Shown here piece after piece: positions 1-9,993 of a stretch of 27,653 bases of DNA. Position 1 is the stretch's first letter. Each line of letters begins with the position of its first letter. Under the pieces are notes generated by a model, which saw nothing but the letters and a program-made list of their open reading frames with translations, ran no database searches and had not been told where the DNA came from. Origin of the DNA: Saccoglossus kowalevskii (lineage: Eukaryota; Hemichordata; Enteropneusta; Harrimaniidae); NCBI RefSeq assembly GCF_000003605.2, contig NW_003148771.1, positions 47,946-75,598 of the forward strand, written 5' to 3'. The position numbers and the translations under genes were made by a program.

Positions 1-405
1 GTATAGACTGAAGCCGACAAACATAGCAGAACACTCCGTTTGATTTATTGTGTATTTTAAATGATCCACCGATTGTAATTCTGCCATTTCAAGTGCAATT
101 AGTCCAGCTCTAATAGCAGCTGAATTCAACAACATCCACTCGTATCCATCGCCCATCCAGAGACAAACTCTCTCACCAGGTTTTAGACCAAGCTTGACTA
201 AATCACTTGCAAGTTGATTGGTATCATCTAAAAATTGTTTAAATGATATTCGCTTGCCGCTCTCGCAGAACACGAGTGCATCTCTATCCGGAAATTGCCT
301 GGCCACATCATCTTGCAGTTCGTGGACAGTTTTTCCAAGGAAAGGCTGAGCTGAGGCACTGTGATAATAGCTCTTCTGTAGTTTAGTCTTGCAACCACTG
401 CTCAT
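1..405 (-). CDS. Acyl-CoA synthetase-like protein (AMP-binding family), N-terminal 135 residues, runs off the window
   Basis: The strand reads open from ATG at 405 down to the window edge, 135 codons with no stop. Members of this adenylate-forming family activate a carboxylic acid with ATP and load it onto CoA. The visible part carries the usual N-terminal features: a PFLGKT/HELQ segment, then RQFPDRDALVFCESG (about residues 37-51), ISFKQF, and a GERVCLWMGDGYEW region (about residues 77-90). The ATP-binding motifs lie beyond the edge. Its closest relative is the copy at 19037 on the opposite strand: I count about 112 of 135 identical residues. The start is supported because both copies share it, eight bases after the same splice acceptor. 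The specific substrate cannot be told; medium-chain ligases of the ACSF2 type are the best general match. Unlike the other copy, this one shows no damage in the part visible. Confidence 0.85.
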   Translation of the reverse strand, partial: MSSGCKTKLQKSYYHSASAQPFLGKTVHELQDDVARQFPDRDALVFCESGKRISFKQFLDDTNQLASDLVKLGLKPGERVCLWMGDGYEWMLLNSAAIRAGLIALEMAELQSVDHLKYTINQTECSAMFVGFSLY

Positions 406-425
406 ATTGGTATCTGGGAAATAGA
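406..425 (-). promoter_or_regulatory. Splice acceptor upstream of the synthetase start codon
   Basis: On the minus strand a pyrimidine-rich run, TTCTATTTCCCAG, ends in AG at 415-414, followed by ATACCAAT and the ATG. The same arrangement occurs at 19015-19028 ahead of the second copy. This implies a 5' untranslated exon further upstream and a coding part that continues from a single exon. Confidence 0.55.
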
Positions 426-758
426 ACTGGAAATTTATAAAAATGCAAATCACATATATATTTTCTATGACAATCTACTGTATATTTGAATTGGTGAAAT
501 ATATAAATCCTTATAATGGTAAAAATAATGATTTAAATATATTATTGATAACAAACAATTCATTCAAAATTGGTTCTTACTCACAAATTTCATTTAATAT
601 ATATCGGTTTTTAATTTATAAAATGTATGTATATATCAGGAGTGAATAATAGAGCAATATGCATACTCAGAACTAACAATATAACCCATTCAGTCTTGTC
701 TATTCATTGTAAGAGCAGTGCGTTTGGGACGGTGTGGTTTGAGTCTCATTCATGACCC

Positions 759-965
759 TGTTGAATATTGTATTATTTACTATACGAGCTGTGCCACTAT
801 CCATTTTACTTTGACACAAGGGGACGTAATTGTGTTAGCGTGATAACTTGACAGCTCTGTTACGCTTGCTTGAAAGCTGTTGTACTTGCATGCGAAATGC
901 CAAATACGAGCCACTGTGAAGGTACCAATAAAGTGAATAAACTCCTTTAGCTGTGGTAACTAACA
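759..965 (+). mobile_element. Probable short solo LTR (about 207 bp)
   Basis: The segment begins TGTTGAATAT and ends GGTAACTAACA, giving the TG..CA ends expected of an LTR. It is bordered by GACCC (754-758) and GACCG (966-970), a 5-bp near-repeat with one mismatch that could be a target-site duplication. Two polyadenylation-type hexamers, AATAAAG and AATAAAC, lie close together near the right end, as in a typical R region. There is no internal coding sequence beside it, so it would be a solo LTR. The imperfect duplication leaves this uncertain. Confidence 0.45.
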
Positions 966-1966
966 GACCGTAGCTTAAAGCTTCATGCCCACATTTACAT
1001 ATAAATAACCGGGAGTTATTTTACTACTAGTGAATAATTTATGTGTCTACATAGGCGTTGTCAACATTACCTTTTCCACTTTCTTAATTAATCTGACAAA
1101 CAATGTCATAGTTGTGTTTGATATGAATGAAGTTCGAGATTGTACACTAACCACCCGTCTAACTCACAGGTTATTCGTACTGAGTGAAATTTAATGTTCT
1201 ATACATGTTATACTGGCAACAAACAGATACGCCACTTGTTCAATGCTAACACAGACACAAAGAATTCAAACTATAACGCATTACATTGATAATTGTGGAA
1301 TTAACTATGGTATAAATCAGGTATCTTACCTTGACTGCACTGATAGGAGGTTAAGGTAGGTGATATTTTGAACTAATCAGAGCAATGTTATTGTCCAGAC
1401 AATTTGACGCCGCAATACAACACAGTCAATGTATGAAACAAGGCTTGTGTGTGTCCAAATGACGTACCTCTAATACCTAATACTCACCAAACCCTAGATA
1501 AAATGAAATAACCCGGTCACACGGGTCAATGGTTTTAAACACGATGTTTGCTTAGTGGGTCAATTATGCCAGGTCAGATAGCGGCTCTTACAATACAGTG
1601 GTTTACTCCCTACTGTTGGTGTGCGTTTGGACCCAACAGTATCATGGGGAACATTAAACATAAACTTACATACATGAAAATATTTTCAAAATTAATGTAT
1701 AAATGAGAAAATGCTTCACAGGCTAGAGAAAATAACAAAATAAAAAACAACAGCGAATCATTAATGCGTTTACAATACTAGTAAGTGCAATGTGCTCATC
1801 CAACAGTAATTTGTTATCCCCAAACCTTTCATACACTAGTTTTCAACACTTTAAAGTCGTAATATCTGTGATTTTCAACATTTTGTTTGTTTTAATATAG
1901 CTGAAGAATAAAATTTGTTATTATATGTTTGTGTTCTATTGACAAACATTGCGTCAATCATTGCTG

Positions 1967-1979
1967 CCCCCCCCCCCCC
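1967..1979 (+). repeat. C13 homopolymer
   Basis: A run of thirteen C in otherwise AT-rich DNA. Its length is likely to vary between individuals or assemblies. Confidence 0.9.
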
Positions 1980-2245
1980 ATTTCCCTCGAATAAATCCTA
2001 CTGAACTGGGGTACGGCAATCAACCGCAAGACGTTCTAGATGGTACATTTCTGGCCTGGTTTTCTGCAACTTACACACAATATAGACAACATCACGTCAG
2101 TAAAATGAAACATTAAATAAATTGTCCGTCGCAGTAGATGACAGAACATGCATTTTTAGCCTTCAAGGCATTACTCCTGGACAACCTTCGATTGAAATGA
2201 TTGTCTTAAAAATGAAACCACGCAACGCCACGAGTACGCCGTCGA

Positions 2246-2275
2246 CCAATATAAAAGGCTAGCTGTGATTGGCTG
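2246..2275. promoter_or_regulatory. Possible core promoter: TATAAAAGG between inverted CCAAT boxes
   Basis: TATAAAAGG lies at 2250-2258 on the plus strand. A CCAAT overlaps its left end at 2246-2250, and TGATTGGCTG (a CCAATCA box on the minus strand) lies at 2266-2275. No downstream gene is recognised in either direction, so function is not supported beyond the motif match. Confidence 0.2.
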
Positions 2276-2519
2276 TAGCTCATACGAGATTTGAACGGCA
2301 AATAAAGTAAAAGAAAATGTATAAAATAATAAACAGTCTAGAATATTTACAAAAGTCCTTAATCTGCTACAAACATGTGACATATATACATGTCGAATTT
2401 TTACTTGATAAGATTAGTAGGTGGACAATATTATGTTTTATTTTGAAGCATGTGTGTTAATAAAAAAGATAGAACTGCTGATAATTCATTGATAAATTTT
2501 ACCACATTTTATTAAATTA

Positions 2520-3670
2520 ATTCTGGGACAGATATTAGACCTAACAGCAACTATTCATCGCAGTATAATCTGAACAGTTTCTCAAAATCTGAATAATATA
2601 TTATAGGTGGCATCACTCGTTCATTTTTCAATGTTTGAAAGGCTTCACATTCTACTGAACATATACTTTTGTTTGTCAAATGTATAATGGTCTAGATATA
2701 TAGCCTTCGATATCTTCGGTAATATTGGCTTGACCCACCAAAAGCACTAGATTTCTTAACATTTGTAAAAATTCCATTAGTTGTTTGGGGATTTGTTTTA
2801 ATACGATACTTGTATATTATGTGGCCTCGAATTGTATAATTAACTAATTTTAAGTTCATGTTGATAAAAAAAAAAGTCGGTAACTTTCTTACAGTTTCAC
2901 CTAGCATACCATTTTGCTAATCAAAGTAAGATATTATGGTTCCCGGTGATATTGGTATCACTCTTCTGTTTATTGCGTGTTATGTTATTTTAAAAATGCC
3001 GACAAAGGATGCATCATGATCGTTGACTTCTCCATAATTGTTCACTTACCGACGTTTTTAAGACGTAATGCATAAATTACCATTTTCTGTAATCGCTTTC
3101 CATCAATGTACCTTCAAAGCTCGTCTGAATTGATATTACCTACTTTATTACATTTAATGTTGTATCAGTATATATCCTCAAGACACTGCACATATTATAC
3201 ATGAGATTCAAAGTTGTGTGGACTAGAACCAGAAATATACCATTTTTCGTTCACTGCGAGTTCCCGCCTTATGCATGAAATCGAACGTTAAAAATAGGAC
3301 AAACAAATTTCGCAGGGTCGCAATAACGTCAAAACAAACAAGACGTGTGGGACAGACGCGGCTATTTCGCTATCATTTGATGTTGGTCAATTTTGCTAAG
3401 GTAAGTGTATCTCAACTTCATACCCCCCCCCCCTTCCCCCCCCCCTACGGAAGCTCGAAATTTCGACATTAATCTGAAATAAAAGTAATTTAAGTTCAAA
3501 ATCAAATCATTCGATTTTCGAAGCTGGCGCTGTGTTCACATCAGTGTAGATATATTTAGTCAGACAGTTCACTAGATTTTTTTAATCACAAAAATAGCTT
3601 TTCACTTGATAAGTTTCTAAACATGTTCAATGGTTGTACTTGTTGTTAGGTCTAATATCTGTCCCAGAAG
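2520..3670. mobile_element. Non-autonomous DNA transposon with 25-bp perfect terminal inverted repeats
   Basis: The 25 bases at 2521-2545 (beginning TTCTGGGACAGATATT) are repeated exactly, in inverted orientation, at 3645-3669 (ending ATATCTGTCCCAGAA). Weaker similarity continues a few bases inward. TA lies directly outside each end (2518-2519 and 3671-3672), which fits the TA target duplication of Tc1/mariner-type elements. The 1.15-kb interior has no transposase-like reading frame and carries a C11-TT-C10 tract, so the element must be mobilised in trans. I do not recognise the family; a TA flank can arise by chance in AT-rich DNA, so superfamily assignment is tentative. Confidence 0.75.
3423..3445 (+). 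repeat. Poly-C tract C11-TT-C10
   Basis: Two C homopolymers separated by TT, inside the inverted-repeat transposon. Likely length-polymorphic. Confidence 0.9.
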
Positions 3671-3830
3671 TAATAATAGTTTTATGAATAGACTTAATTA
3701 ACATATGAATAAAACTGTAAGGTTTACTAATTTACATATGATACGTAACACCACGTCACTAAATGAAATATTCAAGGCAGGTGGAAGGTGCTTTAAAGCA
3801 CTTGCTTTTAATGAATTCATCAGTACAAAA

Positions 3831-4378
3831 TTACAACACAATATTTACTTTTTTATCGCCAAGTTGAATTTGAATAGAAATGCTTTGAAAGGAACCTCTA
3901 GATTCACTTTGAATGGTGGTCGCTATTGGTTGCGTACAATGAGGTGATGACACGCGTTCTTTTTGGTCCTTGGTGCCAAGTTCAACCACTGGATTTGGCA
4001 GCTGCAGAGCATCAGACACTGTTTTCTGTAGTGAAGTGCTGGTGTGCTTGTATGTGCGCAGACCATCATCAGAGCGGTTCCCGGTGCGTTCTTTGATAAG
4101 TTGCTCATCGAAGTGGCTGCTGTAACCTCGAAATAACATACAATTTAATCAGTTATACATTAACAAATAAAAAAGAAGTCAGCATTTCAAGCTCGCAATC
4201 CACGTGCATAAACTTAATATTCTATTGCCTCGTACAACAAAAAGACGAAGAAGCGTGTATTATTAACTTACTAATGAACGTGATTGCAATTATAACACAT
4301 ACTAACCTTGCCAGAATGACCTGTGTGGTATCCTGTTATGCCTGCCAGATCACACATTCTCGACGTATATTGAGTATT
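3831..4378 (-). pseudogene. Crypton-type tyrosine recombinase (DUF3504-like) C-terminal remnant, two exons
   Basis: Exon 1 (about 4378-4307) reads ..SRMCDLAGITGYHTGHSGK and ends at a good donor, AAG|GTTAGT. Exon 2 (4126-3831) follows an acceptor ending TTTCGAG and begins VTAAT. It then shifts frame into FDEQLIKERTG, NRSDDGLRTYKH and a LQKTVSDALQ tail. The HSGK|VT junction, the RTG(H/N)RS block and the downstream Tyr are the C-terminal signature of Crypton-derived tyrosine recombinases, the DUF3504 family to which animal ZMYM, QRICH1 and KIAA1958 proteins are related. That Tyr would be the nucleophile. Oddities: the usual His of TGHRS is Asn here, and a small out-of-frame deletion lies between VTAAT and FDEQ. 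The rest of the gene is not seen. Family assignment is from motif memory; the splice signals and motifs are directly visible. Confidence 0.7.
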
Positions 4379-4934
4379 AATCCAGATCTTTTGCTTAGAT
4401 TATTTCAATGTCCCACCCTTGCTGACACAGGGGCGTAGGTAAAATGGACCAGATGGGGGTAGACAATTCAAATACTTTGTCAATAGTTTTATCACACAAC
4501 GCGGATTTTTCGTATCACTATACTGGCGAACGTTTTCAATTTCGGAGTATACTGAGACTCGAAGACGTCCGAATAGGTGACTATGCTGAAGTAATGCCAT
4601 AGTGGGAATGAATAACACGCTCGCTCGACTGATCCACCTGGGTATGTGTAGTCAGTCTGTCGACCCGTCAGGTTATTGTAGTACCAATGCATTACATCAT
4701 TAAGTACAATTAGAAGAAATAAATGCATACCCAGATGTAGGGTGGTGGCTAATTCATATGCAGATCCGTATTGGTCGACCACCGAATAACATCGTAAAAC
4801 CGTGGATATTTTTCGACCTCGTGAGGTTTACAACATTCTACCCGCAACAGTGAAGTTTAGAATTGTGAACCTACTCGAACCTGTACAATTACATATACTC
4901 AATACGACTGGAACTAGAATTACACCTTTTCAGC
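4379..4934. other. Interval without recognised genes
   Basis: Minus-strand frames of 72 and 96 codons exist here but look random and match no family I know. The interval should hold the upstream exons of the recombinase remnant and perhaps the left LTR or leader of the gypsy-like element. I cannot define either. Confidence 0.4.
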
Positions 4935-5640
4935 ATGGATATTGTTAATGAACTTAAAGAGTCGGGTAGAGCTTGGGGTATGAAGGGGAAAGGCTTGATT
5001 CAAGTTGTGAGGGCAGAGCGTGAACAGCGAGAGGGCGTGAGAAGATAGAAAAGAAGCGCGAGGAGAGGGATTAGTGAGCAGTCAAACATGAGGTTGAAAA
5101 ATGAACGTGATGCTGAAAATGTGAGGAAAGAGACAGTGAACATAAGGCATTAGAGAGAAAGAAAGAACAAGACCGCGAAGAAAGAGAGAAAGAGACAGTA
5201 AGAGGTTACATTCGGAAGCTAATGGTCAAAGCTTTGTTGAAAACATTATAATATGAATGAAGAAGGTGGGACTAGTAGGGCAGAAGGTAGAGGTAGCATT
5301 TTGCAATTTGCAGCTAGGTTAGGTGGTTATTATGACCGATGGGTAGAAGACAAGAGTTTCAAAGGAGCTAATGAGTACTTTTGGTAATGAGTTGTCCATT
5401 TTTATAGGTGAAAGATCACCTAACTCTGTTAAAGAAAGGGCTGACTTCGCAGATGCTTGTAACCAGACAGGTTGTAAAAAACTAGCCAGTTTCAAGGTGG
5501 TCAGAGTCAGAAAGGTCAGTTCTGGAGCACAGGTCAGAAATATAAAGCACCGGGTCAATTTGGCTAGTATAAGCCAAGGTCAGACTGTGGTGATCCAAGT
5601 CGCTATCAGATGTCCTAAGCGTTAAAAATGTCCAAGCCTC
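4935..5640 (+). pseudogene. Gag remnant of the gypsy-like element
   Basis: ATG at 4935 opens MDIVNELKESGRAWGM, a gag-type start, and is followed by a strongly charged Glu/Arg stretch predicted to be coiled coil. A stop interrupts it near 5045. Further on, frames around 5310-5370 read RLGGYYDRWVEDKSFKG, and 5388-5465 reads ELSIFIGERSPNSVKERADF, which resembles the capsid region of Ty3/gypsy gag proteins. Gag proteins package the RNA into particles. At least three frame changes or stops mean no functional product can be made. Confidence 0.65.
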
Positions 5641-6260
5641 AGGTTAAGTCATCTGCTAGGTTTGCATGTGCTCGGTATAGTCATAATGATTCACGGGATG
5701 ATGATGATGATGATGAATGGCACATGCCGGTAAGCCCCAGTAGCTAGACTATATATAGATACACCCGTTTATGTTGGTGAGGACGAGGCACTGTGTATGA
5801 GAACCCCAGTGTATGATCTTATTTTAGTAATACTAGTATTATGATTTAGATTTAGCCCAAGAGGTAGGTTCATGGTGAAGGTTGTTCTCCAAGCATTGAG
5901 ATAAGATAGCCTTCATTTAGTGGGAGTGGTTGTGAACCCCCATTGATACCAGTCAGGATGATAGTGTTGAACTTGTTGTGGTACAGACTAAGGCTCAGAA
6001 GTTAGCTGGGGAAAGGCCATTACTTAGGCTTATAATTCCTGAGTTTAAGGAATTGCATAGCAAGAAACCTATTATTGTGGATGTAGTGCAAGAGGCACAG
6101 CAGTATGATTTTATATTAAAACATGCTAGGGAGTTAGTGAGTATAGGTGAGTAGTTGATCACAACAGGTCGTAACAATTGTGCACGGTTTTTGAAGGGGC
6201 TGTATATGAAGTTTCAGTAACCTCCTGTTGATAGAGAACGTGTGTTCCCAGTTTGTTGTA
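5641..6260 (+). pseudogene. Protease-side and linker remnant of the gypsy-like element
   Basis: An Asp-rich run coded by (GAT)n lies at 5697-5715. The stretch 5757-5825 reads DTPVYVGEDEALCMRTPVYD, which looks like the C-terminal side of a retropepsin domain. The segment 5994-6150 (KLAGERPLLRLIIPEFKELH and onward) is open for about 50 codons and resembles the linker that precedes integrase in related polyproteins. I do not see the protease active-site triplet. Assignment is by resemblance and position only. Confidence 0.45.
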
Positions 6261-7300
6261 TCATTGTGTGATCAAGCACTAGCACTTGTTTATGAGTCAG
6301 TTATGGCAGGTCATCTGGGTGCTAAGACTACAGATACAATAGCAACTTAGCCTGGGATGCAGGATGATGTTATTATGTATTGCACGTCATGAGATATATG
6401 TCAGAAGACCACTGCTAAGGGTCGAGTTAGCAAGGTAACGTTATCCGATATGGTGTTGATTGAAATTCCATTTCAAATGATAGCTATGTATCTGATTGGT
6501 CTGATCGGTCGAGCGACTGAGAGAGGTCATAGGTCCAATTTAACTGTTGTAGAGTATGCTTCATGATATTCTGAAGTTGTAGTGTTAAAGAAAATCAGTT
6601 AGTATGTGTAGTAGGATTGATGTACCCAAATAAGTTTTAACTGAATTTTACGGTTTGTATCTGACATTATGAAGGGCGTAAGTAGTGTGTTGTTTATTAA
6701 ACAATTAGTAACTACTCCATATCACCCATAATCTAATGGATTGGGTGAGCGGATCAATGCTACTTTGAAAAATATATAGAATCGCATGTGTCCAGAACGG
6801 CCCAGGGATTTGAGTACTATTTGCCTATAGAGAAACTCCTCAGGAGTGTCCAGCAATTTTACCCTTCTATCTTATTAAGGGAAGAACAGCGAGGGCTCAA
6901 TGATGATTTAAGAGAGTTGTGGACAAAGGAGGCCACTACACTAGATGTTGAAACTACATATCAGTATGTCCTTAATTTGCTATATTGCCTTGAAGAGACA
7001 TGTAAGTTAGCTAAGGCAATAGTTAGATACAAAAAGTGTTATGGTAGGAAGGCCAGGGATAAGAAGTTCCAACTTCGTGACAGAGTGTTAGTGTTACTTC
7101 CCACTGTCTACAATAAGTTGTTGATGCAATGGCAGGAGCCATACGTAATTAAGGAGAAAGTTAGCATGATGGATTACAGAATGGATGTGAAGGGCAATGT
7201 GAAAATTTATCATAACTTGAACTTGATTGAAAGGGGCAAACTGAATGACAAGAAAGTAGTTGTAGGTGATGGGGGAGGGGTGGCTGCAGACCTGACCTAA
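6261..7300 (+). pseudogene. Integrase remnant of the gypsy-like element
   Basis: The zinc-binding region at about 6285-6425 reads SVMAGHLGAKTTD and then DICQKTTAKGR, with two internal stops and the first expected His replaced by Tyr. The catalytic core follows (about 6430-6770). The position where the first catalytic Asp is expected (6489-6491) codes Tyr, and TTPYHP appears near 6713-6730 followed by a stop. The best-preserved part, 6788-7300, is a 170-codon open frame containing ELWTKEATTLDVETTYQYV, RDRVLVLLPTVYNKLLMQW and DYRMDVKGNVKIYHNLNL, typical of the C-terminal DNA-binding end. Integrases join element cDNA to chromosomal DNA; this one is dead. Confidence 0.75.
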
Positions 7301-7650
7301 CACGACTTTGCCATTCAAGGATCTACACGTGTTTTTTTTTAGGAGAGGAATACTTATACACGGCGTTTGTAACAACGTTTTACTGCGGCGTTCGCTACTG
7401 AAAAACCGAGGAAAGGATTAAACAGCAGGATTAACGCGAGTAATCGAGCGAGTAGCAGGGTACGACCTGGACGTGCATTATATTGAAGCTACAACCAGGA
7501 GCTAGGAATGCTAAAGGCCTCCTATTTCTTTTCTTTTTTAATAATGGTGAAACGTTGTTACAAGATACATAATCGATATTTAACATTAAATAAATATTTC
7601 TACCACATTCATTTTCTAAATTTTGTTTTGGATCCACAAAACATAATTTT
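7301..7650. other. Interval without recognised features
   Basis: It follows the integrase end and includes a T10 run near 7331 and a moderately GC-rich patch at 7360-7450. No LTR, gene or splice-bounded exon could be identified. Confidence 0.4.
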
Positions 7651-8015
7651 ACCAGTATGCAAAATTACAAGAAAATAATATGTATTAGGGTCATTTTTTT
7701 AGTAACAGTTGTAAGGCGCAGGTTTCAAACTGACGAGAAGCAGAACCTTTTTGGCATAATCTAGCTGAAACCAAAAAAATTAGCGAACAATAATAATCAG
7801 CAATGATGTTCGTTTTAAATTTCAGCAAATTTCATTTTGTATAACTTGAGCATCAGAGTATTCAGTATTGCAGAAAAGATTCTTGATATGCTAGGTTCAA
7901 TAGAATCATTTGTACATGTGTACAAATTAATTACTTATACCAACCTGTATGTGATTGACCCATAATAACGGCATTATCTTATAACGGCAGTTATTGTGTT
8001 TACAAACACGCTCTC
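7651..8015 (+). repeat. Direct duplication, copy A (365 bp)
   Basis: Runs from ACCAGTATGCAAAATTACAAG to CACGCTCTC and matches 8049-8283 plus 8481-8576 in the same orientation, with substitutions and small gaps throughout. One gap is a 26-bp stretch near 7816-7841 that is absent from copy B. The unit is non-coding and I do not recognise it. Confidence 0.8.
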
Positions 8016-8048
8016 ATAACGAATTCATAACCATAAGGAGCGTACTTT

Positions 8049-8576
8049 ACCGGTATGCAGAATTACAAGAAAATAATATGTATTATGGTAATTTGGTAGT
8101 AACAGTTGGGAGGCGCACGTTTTAAAGTGATGAGAAGCAGAACATTTTTGGCATAATCGAGCTGAAACCAAAGAAGCTAGTGAAAAATAACAATCAACAA
8201 TAATGTTCATTTTGTATAACTTTAGCATCAGTGTATTCAGTATTGAGGAAACGATTCCAGATACGCTAGGTTCAATATAATTATGTGTGGATTCACGTCT
8301 TATACAGGTGTTAGCTGAACTAAATGTAATTTATCTGGAGCTAAATGCATCTATTCAGACCACATATTTTTCTAAGTTTATATACTAGTATAATGTGTTC
8401 ACAGACAATAATCACACTTTCGTGGGCCTAGTCTGCAGACACAGTAATGGTACCGCCATTCATTGCCATTATAATAAACTACACGTGTACAAATTAATTA
8501 CTTATACCAACTTGTATGCGATAGACCCATAATAACGGCATTATCAATAGTATATTGTGTTCACAGACACGCTCTC
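8049..8576 (+). repeat. Direct duplication, copy B, split by a 197-bp insertion
   Basis: Matches copy A at 8049-8283 and again at 8481-8576. The intervening 8284-8480 is absent from copy A. That insertion contains TGTGTTCACAGAC, which also occurs near the right end of copy B (8557-8569), so it may be a partial re-duplication rather than foreign DNA. Confidence 0.75.
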
Positions 8577-8739
8577 GATGACCTGATCTAGATCTCCATA
8601 TATTGTTTCCTAAATGTGTAACTCGTGTATCAATAAACTAATATACTTTAAAAAAACTTCATCATAAAATGCAAAAATGTTTTAGTACATTTCCTATCAA
8701 CAAGTATGTAGTTCGGACAAGATTCATTCATTCCTTTAC

Positions 8740-8802
8740 CTGTATTGTCTTGTTCTAATTGAGCTACTTCAGTAACAAGTTTTGCTGCACCTTGATATTC
8801 AC
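8740..8802 (-). CDS. 63-nt exon of the SWIM/zinc-finger gene remnant
   Basis: Bounded by an acceptor (GTATTAAATTCAG|GT) and a donor (ACAG|GTAAAG). It is exactly 21 codons with phase 1 at both ends and codes EYQGAAKLVTEVAQLEQDNT. It joins in frame to the exon ending at 8949, completing a Gly codon. Both splice sites and phase agreement make this a convincing exon; the next one downstream was not found. Confidence 0.6.
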
Positions 8803-8948
8803 CTGAATTTAATACAAACATCCATAGACACACATTAGTTGAAATAGTAATGAATGTGTATCATTGTTTAATTCTTTACATATACTATAAACCAGTAGCC
8901 AGTCAAATAAATTTGATGTTCACTAACGAAGGTTGAATAATTGCTCAC

Positions 8949-9245
8949 CAACAACAGCCTTCCCGTTTCCATCCACAAATATCTGCTGCGATAATGTCTT
9001 CTTCAGACTTTCTAGATCATGTGTGTTCTTCCTTTCATTACATAAATTTGTTATATTTAGGAAAAAGAAAAGTGTGTAGTAGCCGACATTGTATTTAAAA
9101 AATAGGTGTCGTGTTTCCGTGAGGTGTGCAACTGTTCAGCAGCATTAGATAATAACTTCTTTACTTTGATCCAAAATTCATTAATGTTGACTTCATCACA
9201 TATAGGAGATGCCTCATGTGGTAACTTCAGTTTTGCAGATTGACA
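8949..9245 (-). CDS. Exon pieces KLPHEASPICDEVNINEFW and LESLKKTLSQQIFVDGNGK
   Basis: The first piece (about 9245-9075) is open for about 58 codons and includes DEVNINEFWIKVKKLLSNAA. It stops after a change of frame. The second (about 9045-8949) reads NTHDLESLKKTLSQQIFVDG and ends at a donor, GTTG|GTGAGC, in phase 1. The two lie in different frames, so either a small intron or a frameshift separates them near 9050-9080. Confidence 0.5.
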
Positions 9246-9853
9246 ACGTAAGCAAATAAAAGCACAATCAGTATGAAAGACATGTAATTATGGCAGTTTT
9301 TATGTTTTGGAATATAAAACAGACAGACTGGTTTGTGTTTTAGATTGTGCTAATTTTATACTTATTAAAGCATTCTAGTATAAAAGGCATACATAAAATA
9401 TGGCTACTACATAATTTTCAGTGCACAAGTTCATCTGACAATGAATATTGGTTTACATGGTATTATAACAAAGGCATATCAGCATAGCATTTTACTATAA
9501 CAAGGTAAACATAAACATTGTATTGTAAAACATATGGTAATTATGAGGTTAGAACGTGTGTGAATGACAGAACAGTACAGTACGGGGTAGCTATCGACTG
9601 AGCAGAATAATCAAATTGCTGTGCTTAGTTCTCTTGGAAATATCTTGTAGTCGTTCCGTATTCGGAATTTCCATTTCCTAATATGGTAGGATGCAGATGC
9701 CCAGCGCAAACGGCATTCTGCAAGTTATGGTCTGTATGATTGTATTTAAGTGGAACATGTAGTTTGTTATTGTAATGGACTGATAATAATTTAAAACTAC
9801 ACTTTATATTATTATATATATATATACATACCATCAATATATATTGTACATAC

Positions 9854-9988
9854 CATCCAACCGGAAAAAAGCTTTTCTTTGCAGATCTGAAATAAGTACT
9901 TGAGAGTTGTTCTCACACAGGACACATGAAAACTTGTAGTAATGGTCTGTTAATGCCTCAAAATGTTGATAAACATTAATAAAACAAT
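9854..9988 (-). CDS. Exon piece with HFEALTDHYYKFSCVLC
   Basis: Open from the edge of the LTR insertion to a donor, GGATG|GTATGT, in phase 1. It codes EALTDHYYKFSCVLC followed by VLISDLQRKAFFRLD. The CxxC and the following hydrophobic and basic pattern look like a small zinc-binding domain. Downstream, 9717-9614 (after acceptor ACTTGCAG) could continue in phase as ECRLRWASASYHIRKWKF, but no donor follows it, so that piece is left as a possibility only. Confidence 0.5.
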
Positions 9989-9993
9989 AATAT

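Larger units (their letters stand above)
406..2519. other. Non-coding interval upstream of the synthetase gene
   Basis: I see no protein-like reading frame of useful length here. It holds the candidate LTR at 759-965, a C13 run at 1967-1979 and a possible core promoter near 2246-2275. The untranslated first exon of the left synthetase gene should lie here, but I cannot place it. Confidence 0.5.
4935..7300 (+). mobile_element. Degenerate Ty3/gypsy-like LTR retrotransposon: gag, protease-side and integrase pieces, no reverse transcriptase
   Basis: Plus-strand protein fragments occur in the order gag, a short protease-side stretch, a linker and integrase, with many stops and frame changes. The element is about 2.4 kb where intact relatives exceed 5 kb. 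No reverse transcriptase or RNase H sequence is seen between the protease side and the integrase, nor after the integrase. The copy is therefore either internally deleted, or belongs to a lineage with integrase ahead of reverse transcriptase (as described for Gmr1-like elements) that has been cut off at its 3' end. LTRs were not found. It is certainly inactive. Confidence 0.8.

Noticed and set aside
443..649. Plus-strand 68-codon frame
   Set aside because: Low-complexity AT-rich sequence rich in Ile, Tyr and Asn, with no motif and no splice context.
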